The notes beneath the pieces were generated by a model, which saw nothing but the letters and a program-made list of their open reading frames with translations, searched no databases and had not been told where the DNA came from. A stretch of 64,000 nucleotides of DNA from Vibrio sp. SS-MA-C1-2 (GTDB lineage Bacteria > Pseudomonadota > Gammaproteobacteria > Enterobacterales > Vibrionaceae), in contig NZ_CP090981.1 of the NCBI RefSeq assembly GCF_021513135.1, positions 682,001-746,000 on the forward strand. The letters run 5' to 3'. Positions 8,111 to 17,381 of the stretch are shown piece by piece. The position numbers and the translations under genes were made by a program. Positions within the stretch are counted from its first letter, which is position 1, and every line of letters starts with the position of its first letter.

Positions 8111-9517
8111 TTACAAATTTAATTCTTTTATTTTTCTGGTCAACGTATTACGTCCCCAACCTAACAGTTGAGCGGCTAACTGCTTTTTACCTTGAGTATG
8201 CTCAAGTGCCGCTTTAATTAAGATTGTTTCAAATTCTGGCTGTAAGGTATCTAGAAGCTGCTCTTTTCCTGAATTGAGGGAACCCGTGATCTCTTGTTGT
8301 AATGCAATTTGCCATGATGAGAGCGGCTTTGTAGACGTATCTTTTGAATCAGGAAGTAACTCATCAGAAAGGTCAGATGGAAGCACCTCTTGCCCTGCCG
8401 CCATCACGGTTAACCAACGGCAACTATTTTCCAATTGACGAACATTACCCGACCACGGTAGTTGCATTAACAGCTTAATGGTTTCTGGGTGGAGAGTTTT
8501 CTTTTCAACCGCCAACTCTTCTGCCGCGAGAGTTAAAAATCGGTTGGCTAACATGGGTATATCGTCAGGACGCTCTCTTAATGAAGGGATTTGTATCTTG
8601 ATAACATTAAGTCGGTGGTAGAGATCTTCACGAAACTTACCATTTGCCACCCGTTTATCGAGGTTTTGGTGGGTTGCAGCGACAATACGGACATCAACCT
8701 TGATGGGTGAATGACCGCCTACACGATAAAATTGGCCATCAGAAAGTACACGTAGTAGACGAGTCTGAATATCTAATGGCATGTCTCCAATTTCATCGAG
8801 AAAGAGTGTGCCATTATTAGCCTGTTCAAATCTCCCATGACGAACACTGTTGGCACCCGTGAATGCCCCTTTTTCATGACCAAATAATTCAGACTCTATT
8901 AAATCGTGAGGAATAGCTGCCATGTTTAAAGCAATAAATGGCGCGCTAGATCTTGGGCTATGACGGTGTAGTGCATGAGCAACCAATTCTTTACCGGTAC
9001 CTGATTCACCGTTAATTAAAACTGAAATAGAGGAACGCGAGAGTCGACCAATCGCTCGAAATACCTCTTGCATCGCGGGAGACTCACCAATAATTTCGGG
9101 ATCATTTTGTGGTTTGTCTTGTGGCACAGATTTACGATTTTGTTCTCTGGCATGACTGAGTGCTCGCTCAACCAAGGTCATCGCTTCATCAATATCAAAC
9201 GGTTTTGGCAGATATTCAAATGCGCCTTTTTGATAAGCATTTACCGCCGCATCTAAATCGGAATGAGCTGTGATAATAATGACGGGTAATTGAGGAAAGT
9301 GTTGTTGAGTATATTGCAGCAATGATAAGCCATCTGTACCGGGCATTTTTATATCAGAGATCAGGGCATCTGGTACTGCATTATCTAATGCAGCAATTGC
9401 TTGGTCTGCACTTTCAAAGGTTCGGCACTCAATGCTATCTGACGTTAATGTGCGTTCAAGTACCCAACGGATAGCACTGTCATCATCAACAACCCATACT
9501 TGTTCTTTCTTGCTCAT
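8111..9517 (-). CDS. glnG: Nitrogen regulator NtrC (NR-I), sigma-54 activator
   Basis: Response regulator that, once phosphorylated by NtrB, activates sigma-54 promoters for nitrogen assimilation. Its 468 residues show three domains: a receiver with the DDD acidic pocket (VVDDDSA), the phospho-Asp in ALISDIKMPG and the lysine in YLPKPFD; a central AAA+ domain with Walker A GESGTGKE, the sigma-54 loop GAFTGAN and Walker B TLFLDEIGDM; and a Fis-type HTH at the C-terminus (QLAAQLLGWGRNTLTRKIKEL). It lies 62 bases after glnL and is probably co-transcribed with it. NtrC-like sites occur upstream of glnA in this window. Confidence 0.98.
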   Translation of the reverse strand: MSKKEQVWVVDDDSAIRWVLERTLTSDSIECRTFESADQAIAALDNAVPDALISDIKMPGTDGLSLLQYTQQHFPQLPVIIITAHSDLDAAVNAYQKGAFEYLPKPFDIDEAMTLVERALSHAREQNRKSVPQDKPQNDPEIIGESPAMQEVFRAIGRLSRSSISVLINGESGTGKELVAHALHRHSPRSSAPFIALNMAAIPHDLIESELFGHEKGAFTGANSVRHGRFEQANNGTLFLDEIGDMPLDIQTRLLRVLSDGQFYRVGGHSPIKVDVRIVAATHQNLDKRVANGKFREDLYHRLNVIKIQIPSLRERPDDIPMLANRFLTLAAEELAVEKKTLHPETIKLLMQLPWSGNVRQLENSCRWLTVMAAGQEVLPSDLSDELLPDSKDTSTKPLSSWQIALQQEITGSLNSGKEQLLDTLQPEFETILIKAALEHTQGKKQLAAQLLGWGRNTLTRKIKELNL

Positions 9518-9579
9518 AGTGTGTCCTTTAATTCTGATATTGGTTACTCAAGGTTGTGATTATCTAAGTTAAATATCAG

Positions 9580-10626
9580 CTATTGAATCGGTAAGTAGAG
9601 ACTAAACTTAGTGTTACCTGGCACCGTTGATACTTCAATTTTTCCTTGATGTTGATCGATGAGATTTTGTGCGATTGATAACCCCAATCCTGTCCCATTT
9701 TTTCTTCCGGTTACCATCGGATAGAAGAGGGTATCTTGAATATGATCAGGAATCCCGGGGCCATTATCGATAATATCGATTCGAGCAACTAGACGAAATT
9801 GTTTTCCATGTACAGTAGCTTGGTGTTCTGTTCGTGAGCGAATGATTATTTCACCTTGGTTTTGATTTTCTAATGCATGGGCGGCATTATTAACGATATT
9901 GAGTATCGCTTGTTCAATCTGCTCACTGTCCATCACAAACTCAGGCAGGCTAGGATCATAATCTCGAGTTATCTTTATTGAATCTGGATTATTTAGGTGG
10001 GTTAATTGACAAACACGCTCCAAAACTGCATGGATATTATCGTTTTTCTTAGTACCTAACTGTTGGGGGCCAAGTAATCGATCCACCAGTTTACGTAATC
10101 GATCAGCCTGTTCGATAATAATCTGTGTGTACTCTTTTTGAGCTGGGTCAGGCAACTCTTTTTCTAATAATTGAGCGGCACCTCTGAGACCTCCTAAAGG
10201 GTTCTTTATCTCATGGGCTAAACCTCGAACTAACTCTTTTGCTGCTTGCTGTTGAGCGTGTTGAACACTTTCTTGGTTTATCTTACGTTGCTGTTCAATT
10301 TGTCGTAACTCTATAATGACAAATTGCTGTTGTTCAAACTGCATCGTCGTTCCTGATAGTTCGACAAGGTGAGGGCGAGCTTCATGAATAACCCAACCAT
10401 GGCTATCGGTAAAGCTAATCCCTTCATCGAATGTTTTCAGGACGAATTCTTTTTTTAATGAAATAAGATGAGTTAACTGGTGAAAAGGGAGGTTAAGGAG
10501 GCGTTTACTGCTGGTTCCTAACAACTGGTTCATGGCTGAATTACTGTAGCTGACCGAAAGATCGCGATTGAGTACTAAAATCGCAGTTAATTGGTGGTCA
10601 AGCATTGCTGTTGATAGTTCATTCAT
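9580..10626 (-). CDS. glnL: Nitrogen sensor histidine kinase NtrB (NR-II)
   Basis: A cytoplasmic kinase/phosphatase of NtrC, controlled by the PII protein. The 348 residues comprise an N-terminal PAS domain (residues ~5-110), a HisKA dimerisation domain with the phospho-histidine in GLAHEIKNPLGGL, and a HATPase domain with the N box (NIVNNAAHAL), DNGPGIPDHI and GTGLGLSIA. There are no transmembrane segments, as expected. It is separated from glnA by 273 bases containing a terminator and a strong hairpin, so it can be transcribed both by read-through from glnA and from a promoter of its own. Confidence 0.97.
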   Translation of the reverse strand: MNELSTAMLDHQLTAILVLNRDLSVSYSNSAMNQLLGTSSKRLLNLPFHQLTHLISLKKEFVLKTFDEGISFTDSHGWVIHEARPHLVELSGTTMQFEQQQFVIIELRQIEQQRKINQESVQHAQQQAAKELVRGLAHEIKNPLGGLRGAAQLLEKELPDPAQKEYTQIIIEQADRLRKLVDRLLGPQQLGTKKNDNIHAVLERVCQLTHLNNPDSIKITRDYDPSLPEFVMDSEQIEQAILNIVNNAAHALENQNQGEIIIRSRTEHQATVHGKQFRLVARIDIIDNGPGIPDHIQDTLFYPMVTGRKNGTGLGLSIAQNLIDQHQGKIEVSTVPGNTKFSLYLPIQ

Positions 10627-10706
10627 GTGATGTTTTGGCCTTGCACTAAAATGGTGCGTTTCAGTTTAAGTCGAGGTAATAGAGATAGCAAGTGACTTAA
10701 TGGAGG

Positions 10707-10787
10707 TTACCTCCTTCTTACTTAAAGTTGCTAGGTTGTTGGCGTTATTCGTTCGCCAACGAATAACGCCATGTTCCTTAGGTATCT
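10707..10787. repeat. Degenerate copy of the dispersed palindromic repeat, with a perfect hairpin
   Basis: The stretch from 10717 carries the CTTAAAGTTGCTAGGTTGTT signature of the repeat family seen elsewhere in the window and ends in TTAGGTAT. Its centre has become a perfect 13-bp inverted repeat, GGCGTTATTCGTT/AACGAATAACGCC, with a 4-base loop (10741-10770). It lies between glnA and glnL and could modulate read-through. Confidence 0.65.
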
Positions 10788-10823
10788 CTCTTGAATGGAT
10801 GAGTCATGGTGAATCATAGAGGT

Positions 10824-10846
10824 AAAAAAGGCCCGCATTGCAGGCC
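10824..10846 (-). terminator. glnA terminator
   Basis: On the minus strand GGCCTGC pairs with GCGGGCC around AAT, followed by six T. It sits about 55 bases past the glnA stop and would limit glnLG expression from the glnA promoter. Confidence 0.8.
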
Positions 10847-10899
10847 TTATTACTGTTTTTATTTTAAACAGAGGGTGTTCACTAGATTAAAGCCTGAAC

Positions 10900-12309
10900 T
10901 TATACTGAGTAATAAAGTTCAAATTCTAATGGGTGTACTGCCATGTTTAATTGCTCAACTTCTTTCATCTTAAGATCGATGTAAGAGTTGATGAAGTCTT
11001 CACTGAATACGCCGCCAGCGGTTAAGAATTCACTATCATCACGTAATGCTTCTAAAGCAATCTGGAATGATTCAGCAACTGTTGGGATTTCAGCTGCTTC
11101 TTCTGCAGGAAGGTCGTAAAGATCTTTATCCATTGCTTCACCTGGGTGGATCTTGTTTTTGATACCGTCAAGACCTGCCATTAGTAGCGCAGAGAAACAT
11201 AAATATGGGTTTGCTGTTGGGTCAGGGAAACGCACTTCGATACGACGCGCTTTTTCACTTGGTACAACAGGAATACGGATAGATGCAGAACGGTTACGTG
11301 CTGAGTAAGCTAACATAACAGGTGCTTCAAACCCTGGAACCAAACGCTTGTATGAGTTAACCGATGCGTTAGCGAATGCATTGATTGCACGAGCATGTTT
11401 GATAACACCACCGATGTAGTAAAGGGCCATTTCAGATAGACCGCCGTACTTATCGCCTGCGAATAGGTTAACACCATCTTTAGCTAAAGACTGGTGAACG
11501 TGCATACCAGAACCGTTATCACCCACTAATGGCTTAGGCATGAAGGTAGCTGTTTTATCGTAAGCATGAGCAACGTTATGTACAACATACTTATAAGTTT
11601 GAATTTCATCCGCTTTATAAGTTAGTGTGTTGAATCGTGTTGCGATCTCGTTCTGACCCGCTGTTGCAACTTCATGGTGGTGAGCTTCAACAACAAGCCC
11701 CATCTCTTCCATGATTAAACACATTGCAGAGCGGATATCTTGAGCTGAATCTACTGGTGCTACTGGGAAGTAACCACCTTTAACGCCTGGACGGTGACCT
11801 TTGTTACCATCTTCGTACTCAGTACCTGAGTTCCATGCGGCTTCTTTGTCATCAACTTTGAAGAAAGTACCCGACATATCAGTAGAGAAGCGAACATCAT
11901 CAAATAAGAAGAACTCTGGTTCAGGACCGACTAATACCGTGTCAGCAACACCAGATGCGCGCATATACTCTTCAGCACGTTGAGCAATTGAACGTGGATC
12001 ACGATCATAACCTTGTAGTGTTGCAGGCTCTAAGATGTCACAACGAATGTTTAGTGTGACATCTTGAGTGAATGGGTCTAATACCGCCGTTGTTGAATCT
12101 GGCATCATTACCATGTCTGATTCGTTGATTCCTTTCCAACCAGCAACAGATGAACCATCAAACATTTTACCTTCTTCGAAGAAGTCTTCATCTACTTGGT
12201 GAGATGGAATAGAGATGTGTTGTTCTTTACCTTTCGTATCCGTGAAGCGTAAATCAACAAACTTAACTTCATTCTCTTCAATCATTGCTAGTACGTTTTC
12301 AATCGACAT
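10900..12309 (-). CDS. glnA: Glutamine synthetase, type I
   Basis: Makes glutamine from glutamate, ammonia and ATP, the entry point of nitrogen at low ammonium. The 469 residues have the usual N-terminal beta-grasp ([28 protein letters not shown]) and catalytic domain ([16 protein letters not shown]-like [37 protein letters not shown]). The adenylylation site is present as the tyrosine in KDLYDLP, so GlnE control is expected. The start at 12309 follows a GGAGG ribosome site. Upstream lie a sigma-54 promoter and NtrC-like sites, and an own terminator follows. Confidence 0.99.
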   Translation of the reverse strand: MSIENVLAMIEENEVKFVDLRFTDTKGKEQHISIPSHQVDEDFFEEGKMFDGSSVAGWKGINESDMVMMPDSTTAVLDPFTQDVTLNIRCDILEPATLQGYDRDPRSIAQRAEEYMRASGVADTVLVGPEPEFFLFDDVRFSTDMSGTFFKVDDKEAAWNSGTEYEDGNKGHRPGVKGGYFPVAPVDSAQDIRSAMCLIMEEMGLVVEAHHHEVATAGQNEIATRFNTLTYKADEIQTYKYVVHNVAHAYDKTATFMPKPLVGDNGSGMHVHQSLAKDGVNLFAGDKYGGLSEMALYYIGGVIKHARAINAFANASVNSYKRLVPGFEAPVMLAYSARNRSASIRIPVVPSEKARRIEVRFPDPTANPYLCFSALLMAGLDGIKNKIHPGEAMDKDLYDLPAEEAAEIPTVAESFQIALEALRDDSEFLTAGGVFSEDFINSYIDLKMKEVEQLNMAVHPLEFELYYSV

Positions 12310-12433
12310 TTCGCATAACCTCCAATGTTAATTCTATATGGCGCTAACTATTTACTTTTACACCGGTTAAAGCCCATGTATTGCGACAAATAGATAGTAA
12401 ATTTAAATTATTTTTTATACTTACTACCTATAA

Positions 12434-12450
12434 AGCATAAATAGTGCCAA
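12434..12450 (-). promoter_or_regulatory. Sigma-54 promoter of glnA
   Basis: Read on the minus strand, TTGGCAC-TATTT-ATGCT matches the sigma-54 consensus TTGGCAC-N5-TTGCW at all but one position, with the invariant GG and GC elements correctly spaced. Start is predicted near 12422, giving a leader of about 113 nt before the glnA ATG. Confidence 0.88.
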
Positions 12451-12512
12451 CTTTTTAAGTCCTTTATTTATAAGCAAATATATTAAAATTCATCAAGGTG
12501 TAACCTCTTTTT

Positions 12513-12551
12513 TGCACTGTTTTGAATCGCTACATGGATCATTTTGGTGCA
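12513..12551 (-). promoter_or_regulatory. Two NtrC-binding-like sites for glnA
   Basis: Two half-palindromes of the NtrC motif TGCAC-N7-GTGCA occur: TGCAC at 12513-12517 and GTGCA at 12547-12551. The 17-base sites are centred 22 bases apart (two helical turns), about 100-120 bases upstream of the predicted sigma-54 start. This is the enhancer arrangement known from E. coli glnA. Each site has one strong and one weak half. Confidence 0.65.
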
Positions 12552-12714
12552 TCTTTGTGATGATAATATAATGCTTGATGTAAATATAAACCGAAATAAG
12601 GTAGACTAACAGCCTATCATCACTATTTTTTCTCACCATTGTCGATTTAAATTGCGTTTTTTTTCGCAAAATTGAATATTTTTTCTACAATTAAACTGAA
12701 AATTAGTAAAATCA

Positions 12715-12730
12715 GGTGACTTAAATCACA
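12715..12730. promoter_or_regulatory. CRP-like site between glnA and typA
   Basis: GGTGA-N6-TCACA matches 9 of 10 core positions of the CRP consensus. It lies about 105 bases before the typA ATG and could act on typA (a -10-like TAAATT is at 12759-12764) or on a secondary glnA promoter, as CRP does in E. coli. Confidence 0.5.
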
Positions 12731-12834
12731 ATTTACTAGGTTTTATTTTAAAATCTGGTAAATTATGGTCGCTTTTTTAACCAAGTTGCGAACCATTGTG
12801 GCGAGCACACCACGTTCTGAGTGAAATTGAATCC

Positions 12835-14661
12835 ATGTCTACTTCTCAAATAGATAACTTAAGAAATATTGCAATTATTGCCCACGTTGACCACGGTAAA
12901 ACAACGTTGGTAGATAAGCTACTTCAACAATCTGGCACATTAGAAACTCGCGGTGAAGTTGAAGAACGTGTAATGGATTCCAACGATATTGAAAAAGAGC
13001 GTGGAATCACCATTCTCGCAAAAAATACTGCAATTCGTTGGAATGATTACCGCATCAACATCGTTGATACTCCGGGACACGCCGATTTCGGTGGTGAAGT
13101 GGAACGTATCATGTCGATGGTTGACTCTGTACTTCTAATCGTTGATGCAGTTGATGGCCCAATGCCTCAAACTCGCTTTGTAACTCAAAAAGCGTTTGCT
13201 CACGGCTTGAAGCCAATCGTTGTTATCAACAAAATTGACCGTCCGGGCGCACGTCCTGATTGGGTTATGGATCAAGTATTTGATCTGTTTGATAACCTTG
13301 GCGCGACAGATGAGCAGCTAGACTTCCAAGTTGTTTACGCATCAGCACTGAATGGCTGGGCTACCCTTGAAGAAGGTGAAGTTGGCGAAGACATGGAACC
13401 ACTATTCCAAGCGGTTGTTGATACTGTTGAAGCACCAAGCGTTGACTTAGATGGTCCGCTACAGATGCAAATCTCTCAGCTTGACTACAACTCTTATGTT
13501 GGTGTTATCGGTGTAGCACGTGTTACTCGTGGTTCGGTTAAACCAAACCAGCAAGTGACTATTGTTAGTGCTGATGGTAAAAAACGTAACGGTAAAGTCG
13601 GTACGGTATTAGGCTACCTTGGTCTTGAGCGTCATGAGATTGAAGAAGCAACAGCGGGTGACATCATTGCAATTACTGGTCTTGGCGAGCTAAAGATCTC
13701 TGATACCATTTGTGATATCAACAACGTTGAAGCTATGAAGCCTCTTTCTGTTGATGAACCAACAGTAACCATGACTTTCCAAGTAAACACTTCTCCTTTC
13801 GCAGGTAAAGAAGGTAAGTTCGTTACTTCACGTAACATTCTTGAGCGTTTACAAAAAGAGCTTGTACATAACGTTGCACTACGTGTTGAAGAGACTGAAG
13901 ATCCGGATAAATTCCGCGTATCTGGTCGTGGTGAACTTCACCTATCGATCCTTATCGAAAACATGCGTCGTGAAGGTTATGAGTTAGCAGTATCTCGTCC
14001 AGAAGTAATCCTTCGTGAAGACGATGGTCAGCTAATGGAACCGTATGAAACGGTAACGATTGATGTTCTAGAAGAGAACCAAGGCGGTGTTATGGAAAAC
14101 ATCGGTCTACGTAAAGGTGAGCTATCAGACATGAGTCTTGATGGTAAGGGTCGAGTACGTCTTGACTTCGTTATGCCTTCTCGTGGTCTTATTGGTTTCC
14201 AAACTGAATTCATGACATTAACGTCTGGTTCTGGTCTGATTTACCATACATTTGATCACTACGGCCCACACAAAGGCGGTAACATTGGTCAGCGTAACAA
14301 CGGTGTTCTTATCTCTAATGCAACAGGTAAAGCACTAACTTACGCACTGTTTAACCTACAAGAGCGTGGTCGTCTATTCGCAGAGCATGCTGATGAAGTT
14401 TATGAAGGTCAGGTTATCGGTATTCATAACCGCTCTAACGACCTAACAGTAAACTGTCTGAAAGGTAAGCAGCTAACGAACGTTCGTGCATCAGGTACTG
14501 ATGAAGCACAGGTTCTTTCTCCAGCAATCAAATATACGCTAGAGCAAGCACTTGAGTTTATCGATGATGATGAGCTAGTAGAAGTAACGCCAGAAAGCAT
14601 TCGTATCCGTAAGAAACTTCTTACTGAGAATGACCGTAAGCGTGCAAGCCGTTCTAAGTAA
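12835..14661 (+). CDS. typA: Ribosome-associated GTPase TypA/BipA
   Basis: A translational GTPase related to EF-G, needed for 50S assembly and growth at low temperature or under stress. From the ATG at 12835 it is 608 residues, the normal length. The GTG at 12796 would add an unconserved tail and is rejected. Motifs: G1 [10 protein letters not shown]2 ERGITI, G3 [13 protein letters not shown]4 [11 protein letters not shown]. These are followed by EF-G-like domains II, III and V and the TypA-specific C-terminal domain ([17 protein letters not shown]). It is transcribed divergently from glnA, with an own terminator downstream. Confidence 0.98.
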   Translation: MSTSQIDNLRNIAIIAHVDHGKTTLVDKLLQQSGTLETRGEVEERVMDSNDIEKERGITILAKNTAIRWNDYRINIVDTPGHADFGGEVERIMSMVDSVLLIVDAVDGPMPQTRFVTQKAFAHGLKPIVVINKIDRPGARPDWVMDQVFDLFDNLGATDEQLDFQVVYASALNGWATLEEGEVGEDMEPLFQAVVDTVEAPSVDLDGPLQMQISQLDYNSYVGVIGVARVTRGSVKPNQQVTIVSADGKKRNGKVGTVLGYLGLERHEIEEATAGDIIAITGLGELKISDTICDINNVEAMKPLSVDEPTVTMTFQVNTSPFAGKEGKFVTSRNILERLQKELVHNVALRVEETEDPDKFRVSGRGELHLSILIENMRREGYELAVSRPEVILREDDGQLMEPYETVTIDVLEENQGGVMENIGLRKGELSDMSLDGKGRVRLDFVMPSRGLIGFQTEFMTLTSGSGLIYHTFDHYGPHKGGNIGQRNNGVLISNATGKALTYALFNLQERGRLFAEHADEVYEGQVIGIHNRSNDLTVNCLKGKQLTNVRASGTDEAQVLSPAIKYTLEQALEFIDDDELVEVTPESIRIRKKLLTENDRKRASRSK

Positions 14662-14714
14662 GCTTTCCATTTAGAACTTATTCAGAGTTAACCTAGTTGC
14701 TCTGAATAAAATAA

Positions 14715-14767
14715 AATACCCGAACAAGACAGCGAGTTATCGTTATCTTTGTCGGGTATTTTTTTAT
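14715..14767 (+). terminator. typA terminator
   Basis: AATACCCGA pairs with TCGGGTATT, with an inner ACAAG/CTTTG-type extension and a large loop, followed by seven T. Confidence 0.75.
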
Positions 14768-14945
14768 CTGATGCTTTTTGATGATTGAGATTGGTCTATT
14801 ATTTTGTATCTGCTTCATGATTGAGTAATCAATGAGGCATTTCTCTGTTAATATTATTATTGATAATAATAATCTGAGCAAATCGGGCATTTCCCTTTCA
14901 TTTTGCATAAACTAATACTATTCAGTTATTAATTTTTTGGTGGAT

Positions 14946-15866
14946 ATGGATAATCGCATTCAACATGGTAAGTTTCAGGTAACTCAATTCGTAAAATCAC
15001 TGTACAGTTTCTTTCGTCACTTAATTGAAAGAATTCAACATGATCGCTTAACGGTGACCGCTGGATATCTTGCTTATGTAACATTGCTCTCAGTGGTGCC
15101 ATTAGTGACGGTTATCTTATCGACTCTCTCTCGTTTTCCTGAATTTGCGGGTATTGGCTTAGAACTACAAAAAACGGTAATTTCACATGTTGTTCCTGCT
15201 GCTGGAGATGTATTACTACAATATCTCAATGAGTTTGTTGCTAATGCAGGAAAGATGACCCTTGTTGGGGTGGGCTTTCTTTTTGTGGTCGCTTTAATGT
15301 TGATCTCTAATATCGACAATAGTTTAAATTATATTTGGCGAGTTCAAGAGAAACGTCGTCGAGTTATCTCATTTTCTATCTATTGGATGATTTTAACCTT
15401 AGGGCCACTGCTGGTAGGCGCGAGTTTGGTTGCGAGCTCTTATATTCTATCTCTCAACATTATTCATAACGAGGTTGTAGATACATTAGCTCACCGATTG
15501 TTGTCTCTATTACCCATTCTATCCTCCTTTTTGGCATTTTTAGGGCTTTTTCAATTAGTGCCTAATAAGCGTGTGAAAATCTGGCACTCTGCTTTTGGTG
15601 CATTAATTACCAGTTTAATGTTTGAATTAGCAAAAAAAGGATTTGCGCTTTATCTTGCTAACTTCCCCTCTTATCAGTTAATTTATGGGGCATTAGCGGT
15701 TGTTCCTATCTTATTTGTCTGGGTTTATCTTTGTTGGTGTATTGTGTTAATCGGTGCAGAGATCACGGCCAGTTTAGGTGAGAGAAGAGAAGAGAAGCGA
15801 ATTCAAATCCTAATCGGTGATGAGACAAAACTATTACAATTAACTGAGCGTGATAAAGATAAATGA
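14946..15866 (+). CDS. yihY: YihY/virulence factor BrkB family membrane protein
   Basis: An inner-membrane protein of unknown function (formerly mis-annotated as RNase BN). The 306 residues have about six hydrophobic segments: [83 protein letters not shown] and [30 protein letters not shown] among them. The last carries the family-typical [16 protein letters not shown]. The ATG at 14946 is chosen over the TTG at 14937. Its stop overlaps the dtd start (ATGA), so the two are coupled, as in E. coli where yihY and dtd also adjoin. Confidence 0.92.
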   Translation: MDNRIQHGKFQVTQFVKSLYSFFRHLIERIQHDRLTVTAGYLAYVTLLSVVPLVTVILSTLSRFPEFAGIGLELQKTVISHVVPAAGDVLLQYLNEFVANAGKMTLVGVGFLFVVALMLISNIDNSLNYIWRVQEKRRRVISFSIYWMILTLGPLLVGASLVASSYILSLNIIHNEVVDTLAHRLLSLLPILSSFLAFLGLFQLVPNKRVKIWHSAFGALITSLMFELAKKGFALYLANFPSYQLIYGALAVVPILFVWVYLCWCIVLIGAEITASLGERREEKRIQILIGDETKLLQLTERDKDK

Positions 15867-16300
15867 TTGCATTAATTCAGAAAGTAAGTGAAGCCAGTGT
15901 TAAAGTTGAAGGCGAGATAATTGGCGAAATTGGTCATGGCTTATTAGTTTTATTGGGTGTTGAGCGAGGTGATGATGAAGCCAAGGCAAAACGCTTAAAA
16001 GAACGAGTATTAGGTTATCGTATTTTTAATGATGATAGTGATAAAATGAACCTTAACGTTCAACAAGTGGGGGGAAGCGTGTTAGTTATTTCTCAATTTA
16101 CCCTTGCTGCCGACACTAAAAAAGGGATGAGACCGGGCTTCTATTACGGTGCAGATCCTGATGAGGCTGAGCGTCTTTACGACTATTTTACAAAGCAGTG
16201 TCAAGAATCAGGTATAGTGACTGAGACTGGGCAATTTGCGGCTGATATGAAAGTTAGTTTAGTCAATGATGGGCCATCAACTTTTTGGCTACAAGTTTAA
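15863..16300 (+). CDS. dtd: D-aminoacyl-tRNA deacylase
   Basis: Hydrolyses D-amino acids (and glycine from mischarged tRNA-Ala) off tRNAs. The 145 residues are standard. Visible family motifs are [17 protein letters not shown] at the N-terminus, the [17 protein letters not shown] active-site segment, and the C-terminal [11 protein letters not shown], which holds the Gly-cisPro chirality filter. It overlaps yihY by 4 bases. Confidence 0.97.
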   Translation: MIALIQKVSEASVKVEGEIIGEIGHGLLVLLGVERGDDEAKAKRLKERVLGYRIFNDDSDKMNLNVQQVGGSVLVISQFTLAADTKKGMRPGFYYGADPDEAERLYDYFTKQCQESGIVTETGQFAADMKVSLVNDGPSTFWLQV

Positions 16301-16309
16301 TTAACTGAA

Positions 16310-16416
16310 TATACCCTTTATACTTGAAGCTGCTAGGTTGTATACTCATTCGTCCCAATCATTATGGGGCCTCACTCGCTTGCCGCCTACTAGCAACTCC
16401 AATTATTTTAGGTATA
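16310..16416. repeat. Dispersed palindromic repeat, full copy (107 bp)
   Basis: Begins TATACCCTTTATACTTGAAGCTGCTAGGTTGT, with a middle TCGTCCCAATCATTATGGGGCCTCACTCGCTTGCC. It ends CTACTAGCAACTCCAATTATTTTAGGTATA (each named here only as a signature). The ends are imperfect inverted copies of each other. It fills the gap between dtd and yiiD and is non-coding. Confidence 0.85.
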
Positions 16417-16430
16417 GAAGAGGCAATGGA

Positions 16431-17381
16431 ATGTTTCGACTGATCACTCCAGAAACAGAACAGCAATTAGAAGATTATTATCACTTTCGTTGGCTGATGC
16501 TAAGAGAGCCTTGGCGTCATCCTAAAGGTTCGGAGCGTGATGCTTATGACGAAGGTAGTTTTCATAAGATGATTTTGGATGATAATCAACAAGTGATTGC
16601 GGTAGGACGTCTCTATATTAATGCTGATGATGATGGTCAGATCCGTTATATGGCGGTGAATCCTGAACATCGTCAGCGTGGACTTGGGCGATTACTACTT
16701 TCTGCATTAGAGAATTTAGCGCACCAAGAAGGAGCAAAACGTTTAGTCTGTAATGCCCATGAAGAAGCTATCCCATTTTATAGCCATAATCACTTTGCTT
16801 TAATTGGCGAATTAACCGAAGAGCCAGGCAGTGTTCGTCATCAACAAATGCTAAAAGAGCTGGATCAATTTTCGGGTGTTGTTCGCCACCCTAAATGGTG
16901 TGAGCAATTACAACAACGCTGGGAAACACAGTTACCGATTAGCGATAAAATGGGCATTAGAATTAGTCAATATAATGGTTATAGTTTTTCTGTGACGGCA
17001 GGGTTGGATGCGAATATTAATCCTCATAACACCATGTTTTCTGGCAGTATTTTTTCTATCGCGATGTTGGCGAGTTGGGGGATGATATGGTTGATGCTAA
17101 AAGAGCGGGGTTTGGAAACCGATATTGTGTTGGTCGATAGTCAGATCCGTTATCGAGCTCCAATCACAGAAAAACCAACGGCTATGACCTCGTTAGACTC
17201 ACTTTCTGGAGATTTAGACAGATTACAAAGCAATAGCAAAAGTCGCGTTGACCTCACGACGATCGTCTATAGCGGTGATAATGAAGCCGTGGAGTTTAAA
17301 GGAACTTATTTACTATTACCTTTACACTCATTTGCTGAAAAATCTTTAACAGACCAGTCTGAATCAGAAGCTGTCCAATAA
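16431..17381 (+). CDS. yiiD: YiiD: GNAT acetyltransferase fused to hot-dog thioesterase-like domain
   Basis: The N-terminal half is a GNAT domain with the acetyl-CoA loop RQRGLGRLL (about residues 80-90). The C-terminal half (from ~150) is the YiiD-type hot-dog domain with NPHNTMFSGSIFSIAMLASWG. The E. coli homologue has been linked to fatty-acid initiation as a malonyl-ACP decarboxylase (MadA), from memory; the activity here is inferred. The ATG at 16431, after AGAGG, replaces an earlier start that would translate the palindromic repeat. The 3' end overlaps the convergent AsmA-like gene by 76 bases. Confidence 0.88.
   Translation: MFRLITPETEQQLEDYYHFRWLMLREPWRHPKGSERDAYDEGSFHKMILDDNQQVIAVGRLYINADDDGQIRYMAVNPEHRQRGLGRLLLSALENLAHQEGAKRLVCNAHEEAIPFYSHNHFALIGELTEEPGSVRHQQMLKELDQFSGVVRHPKWCEQLQQRWETQLPISDKMGIRISQYNGYSFSVTAGLDANINPHNTMFSGSIFSIAMLASWGMIWLMLKERGLETDIVLVDSQIRYRAPITEKPTAMTSLDSLSGDLDRLQSNSKSRVDLTTIVYSGDNEAVEFKGTYLLLPLHSFAEKSLTDQSESEAVQ

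Noticed and set aside
12796-12834. Longer typA start at GTG 12796
   Set aside because: It adds residues absent from the family; the ATG at 12835 gives the conserved N-terminus.
16338-16430. Longer yiiD start through the palindromic repeat
   Set aside because: The added residues are a translation of the repeat element; the ATG at 16431 has a ribosome site.
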